Both the position numbers and the translations under genes were made by a program. From Bacteroidota bacterium (GTDB taxonomy: Bacteria; Bacteroidota; Bacteroidia; Flavobacteriales; Flavobacteriaceae): DNA of 33,683 nucleotides. The notes beneath the pieces are model-generated. The model had not been told where the DNA came from. It saw only the letters and a list, made by a program, of their open reading frames with translations, and ran no database searches. Positions 15,262-24,363 of the stretch are shown piece by piece; the stretch's first letter is position 1, and each line of letters begins with the position of its first letter. The stretch spans positions 1-33,683 of the forward strand of contig JAEZGB010000091.1 of NCBI GenBank assembly GCA_023437485.1, written 5' to 3'.

Positions 15262-16662
15262 ATGAAGAAATTCGTTGCATTTTCAGCTCTTTTCGCCTTG
15301 CTGGTGGGCTGCGGCCGTTCAAACGACAAAGGCGAATTGGTTGGCGTAAAGGGTAAGAAATGGCATCCCGAGAAGCCGTATGGAATGACCCTGGTGCCCG
15401 GCGGAGCCTTTATCATGGGTAAATCAGACGACGATTTGGCCAATGTGCAGGACGCGCCCACAAAAACGGTGACTGTCCGTTCGTTTTATATGGATGAAAC
15501 TGAAATCACCAACAGTGAGTACCGCCAGTTCGTGGAGTGGGTCAAGGACTCGATTATCCGCGTACGCCTTGCGATCCTTGCCGATGAGGTAGGGCAGACA
15601 GGTGGTACCGGTGGTGGCGGCCGTGGAAATGCGGGCAGTATCGGTGATTTTGCCTTCAACGATGCCGATCCGGCAACCATGACGCCGTACGACAAGTACA
15701 TGTATGAAAATTACTACAGCGTAGGTACCGATGATGATCCGTATGCAGGGCGCAAACTCAACCGTAAGGTAAAGTTGATCACTGATACTTCAAAATATCC
15801 TGACGAATACTACACTGAGGTAATGGATACCATGTATCTTCCGGTGGCCGAATCTTACAACGGTCTGCGTACCATTGATGTCAATAAATTGCAGTTCCGC
15901 TATTCATGGATGGACATTCAGGCAGCAGCCAAGGCCAAAGTGGGCAAGCGCAGTGACTTTATCAAAACTGAAAAAGTTCCGGTTTATCCTGACACCACCG
16001 TTTGGATCAAGGACTTCTCATATTCATACAATGAGCCTATGCACAACGATTACTTTTGGCACCAGGCTTATGGTGATTACCCTGTGGTTGGGGTTAAGTG
16101 GACGCAGGCCAAAGCATTCTGCGCCTGGAGGACGCTCAACAAAAACGCTTACATTAAATCAAAGAAAAAAGGCCGTAACCTGATCAATACTTTTCGTCTG
16201 CCAACCGAAGCCGAGTGGGAGTATGCTGCCCGCGGCGGGTTGCAGTCAGCCACTTATCCTTGGGGCGGTCCGTATACCAAAAATGACCGCGGCTGCTTCC
16301 TTGCGAACTTCAAGCCAAACCGCGGTGATTATGCTGCTGACCAGGCGCTCTATACCGTTGAGGCAAAATCTTATGAGCCGAATGGGTATAACCTTTATAA
16401 CATGGCCGGTAACGTAGCCGAATGGACCGATTCATCTTATGACCCGGGAGCATACGAATATGTTTCGACCATGAACCCCAACGTTGGAGACCAGTCCAAC
16501 AAGCGCAAAGTAACCCGCGGCGGATCGTGGAAAGACGTTGCATACTTCCTGCAGGTTTCAACCCGTGATTTTGAGTATGCCGATTCTGCGAGGAGTTATA
16601 TCGGATTCAGGACCGTACAGGATTACATGGGTCTTGAAGTTACCGGAAACGGCGCGCGCTAA
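15262..16662 (+). CDS. gldK: Type IX secretion / gliding motility lipoprotein GldK
   Basis: I choose the ATG at 15262 (466 residues) rather than the in-frame ATG at 15208, because it gives a lipoprotein signal peptide MKKFVAFSALFALLVGC with Cys17. The mature protein is an FGE/SUMF1-like domain: YGMTLVPGGAFIMGKS, FYMDETEITNSEYRQFV, YPVVGVKWTQAKAFCAW, FRLPTEAEWEYAARGG, YNLYNMAGNVAEWTD, VTRGGSWKD and RSYIGFRTVQ. The two catalytic cysteines of formylglycine-generating enzyme are absent from the RGGSW...GFRT segment, as in known GldK/PorK, so it is structural. With GldN it forms the periplasmic ring attached to the outer membrane. First gene of gldKLMN. Confidence 0.96.
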   Translation: MKKFVAFSALFALLVGCGRSNDKGELVGVKGKKWHPEKPYGMTLVPGGAFIMGKSDDDLANVQDAPTKTVTVRSFYMDETEITNSEYRQFVEWVKDSIIRVRLAILADEVGQTGGTGGGGRGNAGSIGDFAFNDADPATMTPYDKYMYENYYSVGTDDDPYAGRKLNRKVKLITDTSKYPDEYYTEVMDTMYLPVAESYNGLRTIDVNKLQFRYSWMDIQAAAKAKVGKRSDFIKTEKVPVYPDTTVWIKDFSYSYNEPMHNDYFWHQAYGDYPVVGVKWTQAKAFCAWRTLNKNAYIKSKKKGRNLINTFRLPTEAEWEYAARGGLQSATYPWGGPYTKNDRGCFLANFKPNRGDYAADQALYTVEAKSYEPNGYNLYNMAGNVAEWTDSSYDPGAYEYVSTMNPNVGDQSNKRKVTRGGSWKDVAYFLQVSTRDFEYADSARSYIGFRTVQDYMGLEVTGNGAR

Positions 16663-16716
16663 TTCTTAAATTAAACCAACTAAATTATATTAACTTAACT
16701 AAACTAAATTATTATT

Positions 16717-17349
16717 ATGGCATTTTTAAGCAAAAAAGCAATGAATTTCGCTTACGGTATGGGAGCAGCAGTCGTAATCGTAGGAGCACTGTTCAAACTT
16801 ATGCACTGGCCGGGAGCGAGCGCCATGCTTATCATTGGTCTGGGAACTGAAGCCCTTATCTTTGGTCTGTCTGCTTTTGACCCCGTTGATAAAGACCTCG
16901 ACTGGTCACTTGTTTATCCTGAACTTGCCGGTGGCGAGGCCAAGCCAAAAAACGCAAAAGAAGATCCAAAAGAAGCACAGGGCCTGCTTTCTCAAAAGCT
17001 GGACAATATGCTTAAAGAGGCCAAGATCGACGGCGAGTTGATGGCCAGCCTGGGCAACAGCATCCGTAACTTTGAAGGTGCCGCCAAAGGTATCGCGCCA
17101 ACCGTTGATTCAATCGCTTCGACCAAAAAATACAGCGAAGAGCTTGCAATTGCCGCCGCTCAGATGGAGTCTTTGAACAGCCTCTACAAGGTGCAATTGG
17201 AATCTGCAAGCCGCAACGCTCAGATCAACAATGAAGTAGTTGAGAACAACCTTAAATTGAAAGACCAAATGCAGTCGCTTACCTCAAACCTTGCGTCGCT
17301 TAACAGCGTGTATGGCGGTATGTTGTCTGCAATGAGCAACAGGGGTTAA
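16717..17349 (+). CDS. gldL: T9SS inner-membrane motor protein GldL
   Basis: The 210-residue protein has two N-terminal membrane helices, about residues 11-28 (FAYGMGAAVVIVGALFKL) and 34-54 (ASAMLIIGLGTEALIFGLSAF), joined by the conserved loop MHWPGA. Glu45 in GLGTEALIFGL is the membrane glutamate that in this family is needed for proton-driven motor activity. The remainder is a cytoplasmic helical, coiled-coil-like tail (SQKLDNMLKEAKIDGEL, then MESLNSLYKVQLESASRN). GldL forms a pentamer around the GldM dimer and powers type IX secretion and gliding. It is 54 bp after gldK in an AT-rich spacer and 45 bp before gldM. Confidence 0.97.
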   Translation: MAFLSKKAMNFAYGMGAAVVIVGALFKLMHWPGASAMLIIGLGTEALIFGLSAFDPVDKDLDWSLVYPELAGGEAKPKNAKEDPKEAQGLLSQKLDNMLKEAKIDGELMASLGNSIRNFEGAAKGIAPTVDSIASTKKYSEELAIAAAQMESLNSLYKVQLESASRNAQINNEVVENNLKLKDQMQSLTSNLASLNSVYGGMLSAMSNRG

Positions 17350-17394
17350 TTTTAGCTTACATTTTTTATTAACAAAACAATCTGACATACAAAA

Positions 17395-18948
17395 ATGGCA
17401 AGTGGAAAATTAACGCCCCGGCAGAAGATGATTAACCTGATGTATCTGGTTTTCATCGCGATGTTGGCACTGAACATGTCAAAAGAGGTACTCTCCGCTT
17501 TTGGTATTTTGAATAATAAAATTGTCGAATCCAATGCGATCACTGACCTGCGCAACCAGTCCTCATTTGAGCAACTGGCACAAAAGGCCGCCGATCAGCC
17601 GTTGCAATTTGGAGACAAGAAGGTTAAAGTTGAAAAAATCCGGAAAATTTCCAAGGATTTCAACGATTATATTGAAGGACTGAAAACTGAGTTCACCAAA
17701 GATCTTGAGAAAGATGAAAACGGGAACCTTCCATGGGAGCAAATGGACAAGGGTGACTACGTTGATGAAGTTTGGTTTGAAGGTGACCGCGCTTCAAAGC
17801 GTGGCCAGGAATTCCTTGACAAGATTGCTAAATTCGTTTCGGATATTAAGCAAACCGGCGGAAGCGCTATCGCTGCCCCCGAGATGAAGAAAATTGAGGA
17901 TCGTTTTGCGACCAAGCCCGTCAAGTCGGCTTCTGCCGGAACTACCCTGCCTTGGCTGCACTACAATTACCAAGGCTTCCCGCTAATCGCCACTGTGACC
18001 AAGCTTTCACAAATGCAAGCTGACATCAAAACCACTGAAAGCGATATCATCCAGGGGATGTTCCAGTCTGACCTTGTTGCTGCAGCATCTTTGACGGCTT
18101 ACCAGCCAATCGTGGTTCCGGACAAAACTGCTTTCTTTAGCGGTGAGGCCGTAACCGGTAAGATCATCCTTGGTAAATTTGACCCGTCGCTCGTTGCCAA
18201 ATCGGTAACTGTGAACGGTACAAACGTGAAAGCTGAGGCCGGACAGGCGAAATTCTCTTTCGGCGCAGGTGCAGTTGGCGAACATGAAATCACCGGATCG
18301 TTCAACTTTGACGAAGGTGGTAAAGTTGTGAGCCTTCCTATCAAAGGAAATTATGTTGTAGTTCCCAAGCCAAACTCGGCCAACATTTCTGCCGACAAAA
18401 TGAACGTGGTTTACCGCGGTCTACCTAACCCGATGACCATCACTTTTGCAGGTATTTCCGATAATAAGGTGAATGCTTCGGCACCAGGTCTTTCTAAAGG
18501 TTCAAAGCCTGGCCAGTACAACCTGAATCCTGGATCAGGAACCGAAGTTACTGTTAGCGTAACCGGTGAACTTCCTGACAAATCAAAGGTATCTGATAAG
18601 AAAGTTTTCCGTATCAAGAACATCCCGGGTCCTGTTGGAGCTGTAGCGGGTGAAATGGGAACCGTGAAAGGTGCCAAAGGCCGTCTTGAGGTTGCCCAGA
18701 TTTCGGCCAAGCTTCCTGACTTCCTCTATGACCTTGATTTCCAGGTAACGCAGTTTGCCTTTAAAGTTCCGGGCCAGCCGACAATCATTGTCAATGGAGA
18801 CCGCGTGAACGCACAGTGTAAGCAAGCGCTCGCCAGGGCCGGACGTGGTGATCAGATTGTAATCTCTGACATCAAAACCAAGATCGTTGGGGTATCTGCA
18901 AATGTAATGACGGGCAAATGTGCTCCGGTCATTTACGAGTTGCAATAA
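17395..18948 (+). CDS. gldM: T9SS motor/periplasmic shaft protein GldM
   Basis: The 517-residue protein begins MASGKLTPRQKMINLMYLVFIAMLALNMSKEVLSAF, the highly conserved cytoplasmic start and single membrane helix (about 14-31) of GldM/PorM. The rest is periplasmic: helical region to about residue 220 with the word LPWLHYNYQGFPLIATVTKLSQMQADI, then a series of Ig-like beta domains (AFFSGEAVTGKIILG, VVYRGLPNPMTITFAG) and a C-terminal domain ending in VMTGKCAPVIYELQ. The dimer rotates or transmits motion from GldL to the GldK/GldN ring. The length fits the family (about 510-520 residues). Confidence 0.97.
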   Translation: MASGKLTPRQKMINLMYLVFIAMLALNMSKEVLSAFGILNNKIVESNAITDLRNQSSFEQLAQKAADQPLQFGDKKVKVEKIRKISKDFNDYIEGLKTEFTKDLEKDENGNLPWEQMDKGDYVDEVWFEGDRASKRGQEFLDKIAKFVSDIKQTGGSAIAAPEMKKIEDRFATKPVKSASAGTTLPWLHYNYQGFPLIATVTKLSQMQADIKTTESDIIQGMFQSDLVAAASLTAYQPIVVPDKTAFFSGEAVTGKIILGKFDPSLVAKSVTVNGTNVKAEAGQAKFSFGAGAVGEHEITGSFNFDEGGKVVSLPIKGNYVVVPKPNSANISADKMNVVYRGLPNPMTITFAGISDNKVNASAPGLSKGSKPGQYNLNPGSGTEVTVSVTGELPDKSKVSDKKVFRIKNIPGPVGAVAGEMGTVKGAKGRLEVAQISAKLPDFLYDLDFQVTQFAFKVPGQPTIIVNGDRVNAQCKQALARAGRGDQIVISDIKTKIVGVSANVMTGKCAPVIYELQ

Positions 18949-18993
18949 TCACGTTTTTGCGTCGTTAACCTACTTAAAGCTTAAATTGAAACA

Positions 18994-19908
18994 ATGAAAT
19001 TGAGAAACTTATTAATGGTCGTTTTAGGATTGGCAGGCAGCTACTCAATGGTTGCGCAGTCAAACCTTCTTAATGCCAAGACACCCGACGAAATCGGTAA
19101 AAAGACCGAGGCGCAAATGGAATCGGATAACGATAAGCCCCTTGCGTATGGTTATGTGCACGACAGGGACGTCCTGATGGGTAAGACCATTTGGGAGCAG
19201 ATTGACCTGGATGAGCGGATCAATTTCCCGTTGTATTTTCCAATCGATACAGCTAATATCGGTCGTGACCGCCGGTCTTTGTTTAGCGTTTTGTTAAACG
19301 GCATCAAATCCGGAAGGATTACTGAAGTTTACGCTGATGATTACTTCAATACCAAAAAGACTTTGAAGGATATGGAAACCTCATTCACTTACGTGGATAC
19401 GGTTCAGTCAGGTATTGATGAGATCAACAATTACTATGATGACTATCGCTCGGGCCGAAAGGTACTGGATGAGCAGTACATCAACAGGTTGGAATTGACC
19501 GCTCAGGATATTTTTGCTTATCGGATCAAAGGATTCTGGTATTTTGACAAGCGTCAGGGCGAGATGAAGTACAGGTTGCTGGCCATTTGCCCAGTCGCTC
19601 CTGAAGCCCGTGAGATTGGCAAGGAAAACGCAGACCCGATTGAACTTTTCTGGGTGTACTTCCCGGCTATCCGCGACGTGTTGCACGAAGCCAAGGCCTT
19701 CAACGACAAGAACTCGGCACAACCCATCACATTTGACCACCTTTTGAATTCGCGGCGTTTCAACGCGGTGATATACAAGGAGGAAAACGTTTACGGTGAC
19801 AGGCAAATTGCCGATTACATGAAGGACAATGCGCAAATGCAGCTCCTCGAGTCTGAAAGGGTTAAGGAAAAGATCCGGAACTTTGAACAGGACATGTGGA
19901 ATTACTAA
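18994..19908 (+). CDS. gldN: T9SS/gliding protein GldN
   Basis: The 304-residue protein has a signal peptide (MKLRNLLMVVLGLAGSYSMVAQ) and the GldN/PorN domain: PLAYGYVHDRDVLMGKTIWEQIDLDERINFPLYFP, then GIKSGRITEVYADDYFNTKK, the LTAQDIFAYRIKGFWYFDKRQGEMKYRLLAICPVAP core, FWVYFPAIRDVLHEAKAFNDKNSA, and DHLLNSRRFNAVIYKEENVYGDRQIADYM. It is periplasmic and pairs with the lipoprotein GldK in the outer-membrane-associated ring. It is the last gene of the operon; only one GldN copy is present here (no gldO follows), and a terminator lies 22 bp after the stop. Confidence 0.97.
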   Translation: MKLRNLLMVVLGLAGSYSMVAQSNLLNAKTPDEIGKKTEAQMESDNDKPLAYGYVHDRDVLMGKTIWEQIDLDERINFPLYFPIDTANIGRDRRSLFSVLLNGIKSGRITEVYADDYFNTKKTLKDMETSFTYVDTVQSGIDEINNYYDDYRSGRKVLDEQYINRLELTAQDIFAYRIKGFWYFDKRQGEMKYRLLAICPVAPEAREIGKENADPIELFWVYFPAIRDVLHEAKAFNDKNSAQPITFDHLLNSRRFNAVIYKEENVYGDRQIADYMKDNAQMQLLESERVKEKIRNFEQDMWNY

Positions 19909-19930
19909 GCCTATAAGTTATTGATTATTG

Positions 19931-19957
19931 AACTCCTGCCTTTGGGCGGGAGTTTTT
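19931..19957 (+). terminator. Rho-independent terminator of gldKLMN
   Basis: AACTCCTGCC (19931-19940) and GGCGGGAGTT (19945-19954) form a 10-bp stem with one G-T pair and a 4-nt loop, followed by TTTTTATTTTTA. It lies between gldN and the FAD oxidoreductase gene. Confidence 0.88.
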
Positions 19958-19968
19958 ATTTTTACGCC

Positions 19969-21024
19969 ATGAAAGATTACCTCATTGTGGGTGCGGGGCT
20001 TGCGGGCCTGGCTTTCGCCGAAGCTGCGCTGGCCAGCGGCAAGACAATCCACGTGCTTGACGACGCCTCGCAAGATGCGTCCTCGGTTGCGGCCGGCCTG
20101 TATAATCCGGTTGCGATTAAACGTTTAAAAGCAATTCCCGATGCCGCCGAACTGCTTCGGAACATGTTTGAATTCCATTCACGGGTAGGAGAGGGCAAGT
20201 TGATTCCGCTTCCATTATTGCGCCGATTTCATTCAGTTGAAGAGCAAAATACGTGGTTTGAGGCCGCCGATTCACCTGGCCTTTTACTCTATCTTTCGCC
20301 AAATTTGGTCCGAAAATCGTTTCCAGGGTTTGAGTCGCCGTTTGGCTTCGGTGAGGTGCTGAATGCCGGTTACCTGTCAACCCGTGAGTTTATCGCTGGT
20401 TATAGGAAGATTTTATCAGATGAGGGCTTGCTGATGAATCAAACCATGGAACACGAGTCAATCGTCATTGAAGAAGACCAATGCCGATATGGCGATATTT
20501 CCTACCGGTACATCGTCTTTGCCGAGGGGTTCGGCCTTCATCAAAATCCATATTTCAATCATCTTCCGTTAAACGGCACCAAAGGTGAAATTCTATTGAT
20601 CCGGACTGCCGGCTTGCAATTGGACAGCATCGTCAATGCAGGGATTTTCATTCTTCCGCTTGGCGATGGGATATTTCGGGTTGGCGCCACTTATGGGCAT
20701 CAGGACAAGACAAATCTGCCCACGGCGGCGGGACGTCTTGAACTGGAAGAAAAACTTCGGGAGGTGCTAAATTGCGATTACGAGGTCATCGGCCATGAGG
20801 CAGGAGTTCGGCCTACGGTTCGGGATCGTCAACCTTTGCTTGGCCGGCACACCGATTATCCGCGGCTGGCAGTGTTGAACGGGCTTGGAACACGGGGCGT
20901 TTTGTTCGCGCCCACGCTTGCCAAAAAATTATTCGAACATCTGGAATACGGCCTTGATCTGCCCTGGAGGTATGACATTAGGAGATTTAAGCGCCCGGCT
21001 TTCGGTAGTGCACGAAAAGATTGA
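19969..21024 (+). CDS. FAD-dependent oxidoreductase, DAO (glycine oxidase-like) family
   Basis: I choose the ATG at 19969 (351 residues); the frame is open further 5' through the gldN terminator, which is not plausible as coding. The N terminus is a dinucleotide-binding fold, MKDYLIVGAGLAGLAFAEAAL (GxGxxG at residues 8-13), with the acidic residue after the second strand (HVLDDAS). Later parts fit the DAO family: YRYIVFAEGFG, NGTKGEILLIRTAG, IFILPLGDGIFRVGATYGHQ, and the C-terminal GVRPTVRDRQPLLGRHTDYPRLAVLNGLGTRGVLFAP, which closes the FAD site. The substrate is probably an amine or amino acid but is not known. The ATG is only a few bases after a TATTTTTA box, so the mRNA may be nearly leaderless. 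Its 3' end overlaps the convergent DUF983 gene by 38 bp. Confidence 0.85.
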   Translation: MKDYLIVGAGLAGLAFAEAALASGKTIHVLDDASQDASSVAAGLYNPVAIKRLKAIPDAAELLRNMFEFHSRVGEGKLIPLPLLRRFHSVEEQNTWFEAADSPGLLLYLSPNLVRKSFPGFESPFGFGEVLNAGYLSTREFIAGYRKILSDEGLLMNQTMEHESIVIEEDQCRYGDISYRYIVFAEGFGLHQNPYFNHLPLNGTKGEILLIRTAGLQLDSIVNAGIFILPLGDGIFRVGATYGHQDKTNLPTAAGRLELEEKLREVLNCDYEVIGHEAGVRPTVRDRQPLLGRHTDYPRLAVLNGLGTRGVLFAPTLAKKLFEHLEYGLDLPWRYDIRRFKRPAFGSARKD

Positions 21025-21364
21025 TATAAATGTTTCGTGAAATCCGGGTAATCCAGGGCATCAAAATAAAAAGGCTGACCAGAATGACAATAAACGCAGT
21101 TTTCAGCCCCGTACCAATCACCCAAACTGAGATCAGGAACACAATAATGGCCATCAGCACCGCGAGCGCATAACTGACATACATGGCCCCAAAGAAAAAA
21201 TTTGGCTCGATCTTGTACTTTAGTCCACAGTGGCTGCAGTGCTCATGCATTTTCATTGTTTCGGTCAAAACATAGGGGTTGGTATTGACGTACATGTTCT
21301 CGCTATGGCAACGCGGACAAGTTCCTGTTAAAATGCTATAGAGTTTGGAACCTTTTTTTAACAT
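20987..21364 (-). CDS. DUF983 family membrane protein with zinc ribbon
   Basis: I choose the ATG at 21364 (125 residues), which agrees with the start of the conserved part; the longer frame to 21442 would run into the start of the divergent ABC-F gene. Two CxxC pairs (CPRC, Cys16/Cys19, and CSHC, Cys43/Cys46) form a zinc ribbon, followed by two hydrophobic helices about residues 57-82 and 87-107 (SYALAVLMAIIVFLISVWVIGTG; TAFIVILVSLFILMPWI). This architecture is DUF983, a small inner-membrane family of unknown function. The gene is convergent with the FAD oxidoreductase and divergent from the ABC-F gene. Confidence 0.85.
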   Translation of the reverse strand: MLKKGSKLYSILTGTCPRCHSENMYVNTNPYVLTETMKMHEHCSHCGLKYKIEPNFFFGAMYVSYALAVLMAIIVFLISVWVIGTGLKTAFIVILVSLFILMPWITRISRNIYINLFVHYRKPGA

Positions 21365-21397
21365 TTGCAGATTGATTTCCGGGCCATTGACCCAATG

Positions 21398-21405
21398 CAA
21401 ATTTA
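21398..21405 (-). promoter_or_regulatory. Candidate -7 box of the DUF983 gene
   Basis: On the minus strand TAAATTTG (21405-21398) matches TAnnTTTG perfectly, with TTTA about 16 bp upstream as a weak -33. The distance to the ATG at 21364 is about 33 bp. Confidence 0.45.
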
Positions 21406-21427
21406 CGATGATTTTACCCCTTAAACC

Positions 21428-23335
21428 ATGCTGAACATCCACAATCTTTCGGTCGTATTTGGCGGAACGCCGCTTTTTGAAGATATTACCTTCAGGCTGG
21501 GCGCCGGTGACCGGGTTGGGCTTGTGGGCAAGAACGGCGCCGGAAAGTCAACCATGCTTAAGGTACTGGCGCGCGACTTTGCACCAGATTCCGGAGTAAT
21601 TGCTACTGAGAAAGAGGTGCGCATCGGCTTCCTTCGGCAGGACATCGACTTTGAGCAGGGCCGAACCGTGCTCGAGGAGGCTTACGAAGCGTTCACGGAT
21701 CTGCGGGAGGTCGAGAAAAAACTCGAGCAGATAAATCATCAGCTGGCTACCCGCACTGACTACGAAAGCGAGGAATACGGCAAGATCATCGAAGACCTTT
21801 CAGATTATACTCACCGCTTTGAACTCCTGGGCGGATACAATTATGTCGGCGACACTGAAAAGGTTCTATTGGGTCTCGGATTCAAACGCGAGGATTTCAA
21901 CAACCGCACCGATACTTTTTCGGGCGGATGGCGCATGCGCATCGAACTCGCCAAACTGCTTTTGCAATCCAATGACGTACTGTTGCTGGATGAGCCCACC
22001 AACCACCTTGACATCGAATCCATTATCTGGCTGGAGAATTTCCTGCGGAATTATTCGGGAGTGGTGGTGATCGTGTCGCACGATAAGATGTTCCTGGACA
22101 ACGTCACCAACCGCACCATCGAGATTTCGCTTGGCAAGGCATACGATTTCAACAAACCTTATTCGCAATATCTGGTGCTGCGCCAGGAAATCCGCGACAA
22201 GCAGCTCGCGACGCAGAAGAACCAACAGAAAAAAATCGAGGAAACCGAGCGGCTGATCGAAAAATTTCGTGCTAAGGCATCAAAGGCATCAATGGCCCAA
22301 TCGCTGATCAAAAAGCTGGACCGCGTGGAGCGCATTGAAGTTGATGAGGACGACAACTCCGTCATGAGCATCTCGTTTCCGGTATCAAAAGTTCCGGGGC
22401 GGGTCGTGGTCGAGGCCGAGCACGTGACCAAGCGTTTCGGCAGCAAAACGGTGCTGAAAGACATTTCACTGATGGTGGAACGCGGGAGCAAAATCGCGTT
22501 TGTCGGGCAGAATGGCCAGGGTAAATCCACCTTTATCAAGGCGATGGTGAATGAATTCGACTACGAGGGCAACATCAAACTCGGGCACAACGTCCAGGTG
22601 GGTTATTTTGCCCAAAACCAGGCCGAATACCTCGACGGCGAGATTACGCTTTTGGAGACGATGGAGAATGCCGCAAACGATACCAACCGCTCCAAGGTTC
22701 GCGACATGCTTGGCGCCTTCCTCTTTCGCGGCGACGAAGTGGAGAAGAAAGTCAAGGTGCTCTCCGGGGGCGAGCGCAACCGGTTGGCGCTTTGCAAACT
22801 GCTTCTGCAACCCATCAATGTGCTGGTGATGGACGAACCCACAAACCACCTCGACATCAAAAGCAAGAACGTGCTCAAGGCCGCGCTTCAAAAGTATCAG
22901 GGTACGCTCATCCTGGTTTCGCACGATAGGGACTTCCTTCAGGGGCTGTCCAACATCGTCTATGAATTCAAGGACCAGAAGATACGCGAATACCTGGGCG
23001 ATATCAATTTCTTCCTCGAACAGCGCAATCTGCAAAACATGCGCGAAGTGGAGAAAAAGGATGCCGTGAAAAAGGACGCGCCCAAGGAGAATCCCAAACT
23101 CTCGTACGAAGACCAAAAGAAGAACAAATCGCTGCAAAACCGCCTGAGCAAGATCGAATCGCAAATCAAGCAGCTTGAGGAAGACATCCGCAAGGACGAC
23201 AAGGCGCTTGAGTCAAATTACGACAAACACATCGAGGACGCCAGCTTCTTTACCGCCTATAACCGCAAGAAAGCCGATCTGGAAAAGCTTCTTGCCGATT
23301 GGGAGAACGTCCAGCTCGAGATCGAAAACGCGTGA
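21428..23335 (+). CDS. ABC-F family ATPase (Uup/EttA-like)
   Basis: The 635-residue protein has two ABC domains and no membrane segments. Domain 1 has Walker A GLVGKNGAGKST (32-42), signature FSGGWRMRIELAKLL and Walker B VLLLDEPTNHLD. The linker (about residues 235-300) is charged and helical (KKIEETERLIEKFRAKASKA), as in ABC-F proteins. Domain 2 has Walker A GQNGQGKST, signature LSGGERNRLALCKLL and Walker B VLVMDEPTNHLD. The C terminus (about 545-635) is a predicted coiled coil (LQNRLSKIESQIKQLEEDIRKD), the Uup-type DNA/ribosome-binding tail. ABC-F proteins act on ribosomes. A role in antibiotic resistance cannot be concluded. It abuts app1 at TGATCA (stop codons adjacent, no spacer). Confidence 0.95.
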   Translation: MLNIHNLSVVFGGTPLFEDITFRLGAGDRVGLVGKNGAGKSTMLKVLARDFAPDSGVIATEKEVRIGFLRQDIDFEQGRTVLEEAYEAFTDLREVEKKLEQINHQLATRTDYESEEYGKIIEDLSDYTHRFELLGGYNYVGDTEKVLLGLGFKREDFNNRTDTFSGGWRMRIELAKLLLQSNDVLLLDEPTNHLDIESIIWLENFLRNYSGVVVIVSHDKMFLDNVTNRTIEISLGKAYDFNKPYSQYLVLRQEIRDKQLATQKNQQKKIEETERLIEKFRAKASKASMAQSLIKKLDRVERIEVDEDDNSVMSISFPVSKVPGRVVVEAEHVTKRFGSKTVLKDISLMVERGSKIAFVGQNGQGKSTFIKAMVNEFDYEGNIKLGHNVQVGYFAQNQAEYLDGEITLLETMENAANDTNRSKVRDMLGAFLFRGDEVEKKVKVLSGGERNRLALCKLLLQPINVLVMDEPTNHLDIKSKNVLKAALQKYQGTLILVSHDRDFLQGLSNIVYEFKDQKIREYLGDINFFLEQRNLQNMREVEKKDAVKKDAPKENPKLSYEDQKKNKSLQNRLSKIESQIKQLEEDIRKDDKALESNYDKHIEDASFFTAYNRKKADLEKLLADWENVQLEIENA

Positions 23336-24304
23336 TCAGGCGATGAGCCCGATGCTTCTGGAATGTTCGATGGCATCGGCACTATCCCTGAAATAGCAGG
23401 TTTGGACCCCCAGGTCGGCGATGTTCCTTAGTGCATCCTGTGACTTTGCTTTTTTCTGGTTGCCCGTTTGCCGAATGTACACCGCCTTGACATTGACCGG
23501 GAAAATCTTGCAGATGTTTTCATAGAGGTACGGATCCTGCTGCGAATCATCGCCAAGAAGTGTATAATGCAGGTGCGGATAAAACTCCAATATGTGTTTG
23601 ATCTTCTCGAATTTATGGTTATGGTCACCCCGGCCGGTTACCAGAAAATCCATCAGGCTTGTTTTGATATCCTTTAATAGCAGTACGGCCCTTGGCAGGT
23701 TGTGAAGCTTGGTAAAATCGACAATGAACCGGTACAGGTTCCACTCACTGCTGGATACGTAAAAAAATGCATTCTGCTCATTCCGGTTGTTGCGCCCGGC
23801 GGTACTCAGCGCCTGATAGTGCGGCACAACACCGTCAAATAATTTTCGGTCGTTGACATTTCGGAACAAAAGAATGTACATTTTTTTGAAAACGTTCCGG
23901 GTATGCGATATTAGAAAGGTGTCGTCAATATCTGAGATGAAACCCAATTTACCCTCATGCGGCCGTATATATGAACTTTTTGCGGTGATTTTATGCCCCT
24001 CGTGCATGATGTGAACCTGGTAGTCAGTCCAGCCGAAATTGAGTTCATTCTTTAACGGGATGCAAAACTTGAAATAGCCGTCGTCCAGAGTGCGCGTTCG
24101 GATTACCTGCGAACCGTGGGTCAGGAAAACCTCGGCATTGGCGCGGGTCTTGATCCTGAACATCCTTATGATCGACTTGGCATTTCGGAACCTTTTTTTC
24201 TGGAAATCATACTCTTCCTTGGTTTGCGGGGCAAAGACATGGCCCATCACGATCAGCTCCTGGTCATTGGCGTATCCGCGGTATAATTTGAGTACAGGCT
24301 TCAT
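23336..24304 (-). CDS. App1-type phosphatidate phosphatase (DUF2183)
   Basis: I choose the ATG at 24304 (322 residues); the codon before it is a TTG. The C-terminal half begins with the HAD-like motif FISDIDDTFLISHTRN (DxDxT), followed by FFYVSSSEWNLYRFIVDFTKLHNLPRAVLLLKDIKT and the second acidic site YTLLGDDSQQDPYLY. This arrangement is the App1/DUF2183 family, whose yeast member dephosphorylates phosphatidate to diacylglycerol. The N-terminal half (about residues 1-130) is the usual beta-rich App1 N-terminal part (YRGYANDQELIVMGHVF). No signal peptide or membrane helix is seen. It is divergent from a lipid-kinase gene that would catalyse the reverse step. Confidence 0.85.
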   Translation of the reverse strand: MKPVLKLYRGYANDQELIVMGHVFAPQTKEEYDFQKKRFRNAKSIIRMFRIKTRANAEVFLTHGSQVIRTRTLDDGYFKFCIPLKNELNFGWTDYQVHIMHEGHKITAKSSYIRPHEGKLGFISDIDDTFLISHTRNVFKKMYILLFRNVNDRKLFDGVVPHYQALSTAGRNNRNEQNAFFYVSSSEWNLYRFIVDFTKLHNLPRAVLLLKDIKTSLMDFLVTGRGDHNHKFEKIKHILEFYPHLHYTLLGDDSQQDPYLYENICKIFPVNVKAVYIRQTGNQKKAKSQDALRNIADLGVQTCYFRDSADAIEHSRSIGLIA

Positions 24305-24322
24305 CAAAATTGGTTATATTTG
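24287..24322 (+). promoter_or_regulatory. Candidate promoter of the lipid-kinase gene
   Basis: TTTG (24287-24290) and TATATTTG (24315-24322, perfect TAnnTTTG) are 24 bp apart. The -33 element lies inside the 5' coding end of the divergent phosphatase gene (its ATG is at 24304), so the two expression signals overlap. The kinase ATG is at 24364. Confidence 0.6.
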
Positions 24323-24363
24323 GTAGAGTCTCTAAGTTACCCATAAATTTCTTAAGTACAATC

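Noticed and set aside
19921..19968. Extended start of the FAD oxidoreductase
   Set aside because: The extra codons coincide with the gldN terminator hairpin; the GxGxxG fold starts right after the ATG at 19969.
22466..23164. 232-codon minus-strand frame opposite the ABC-F gene
   Set aside because: Shadow frame caused by the codon pattern of the ABC-F gene; no motif.
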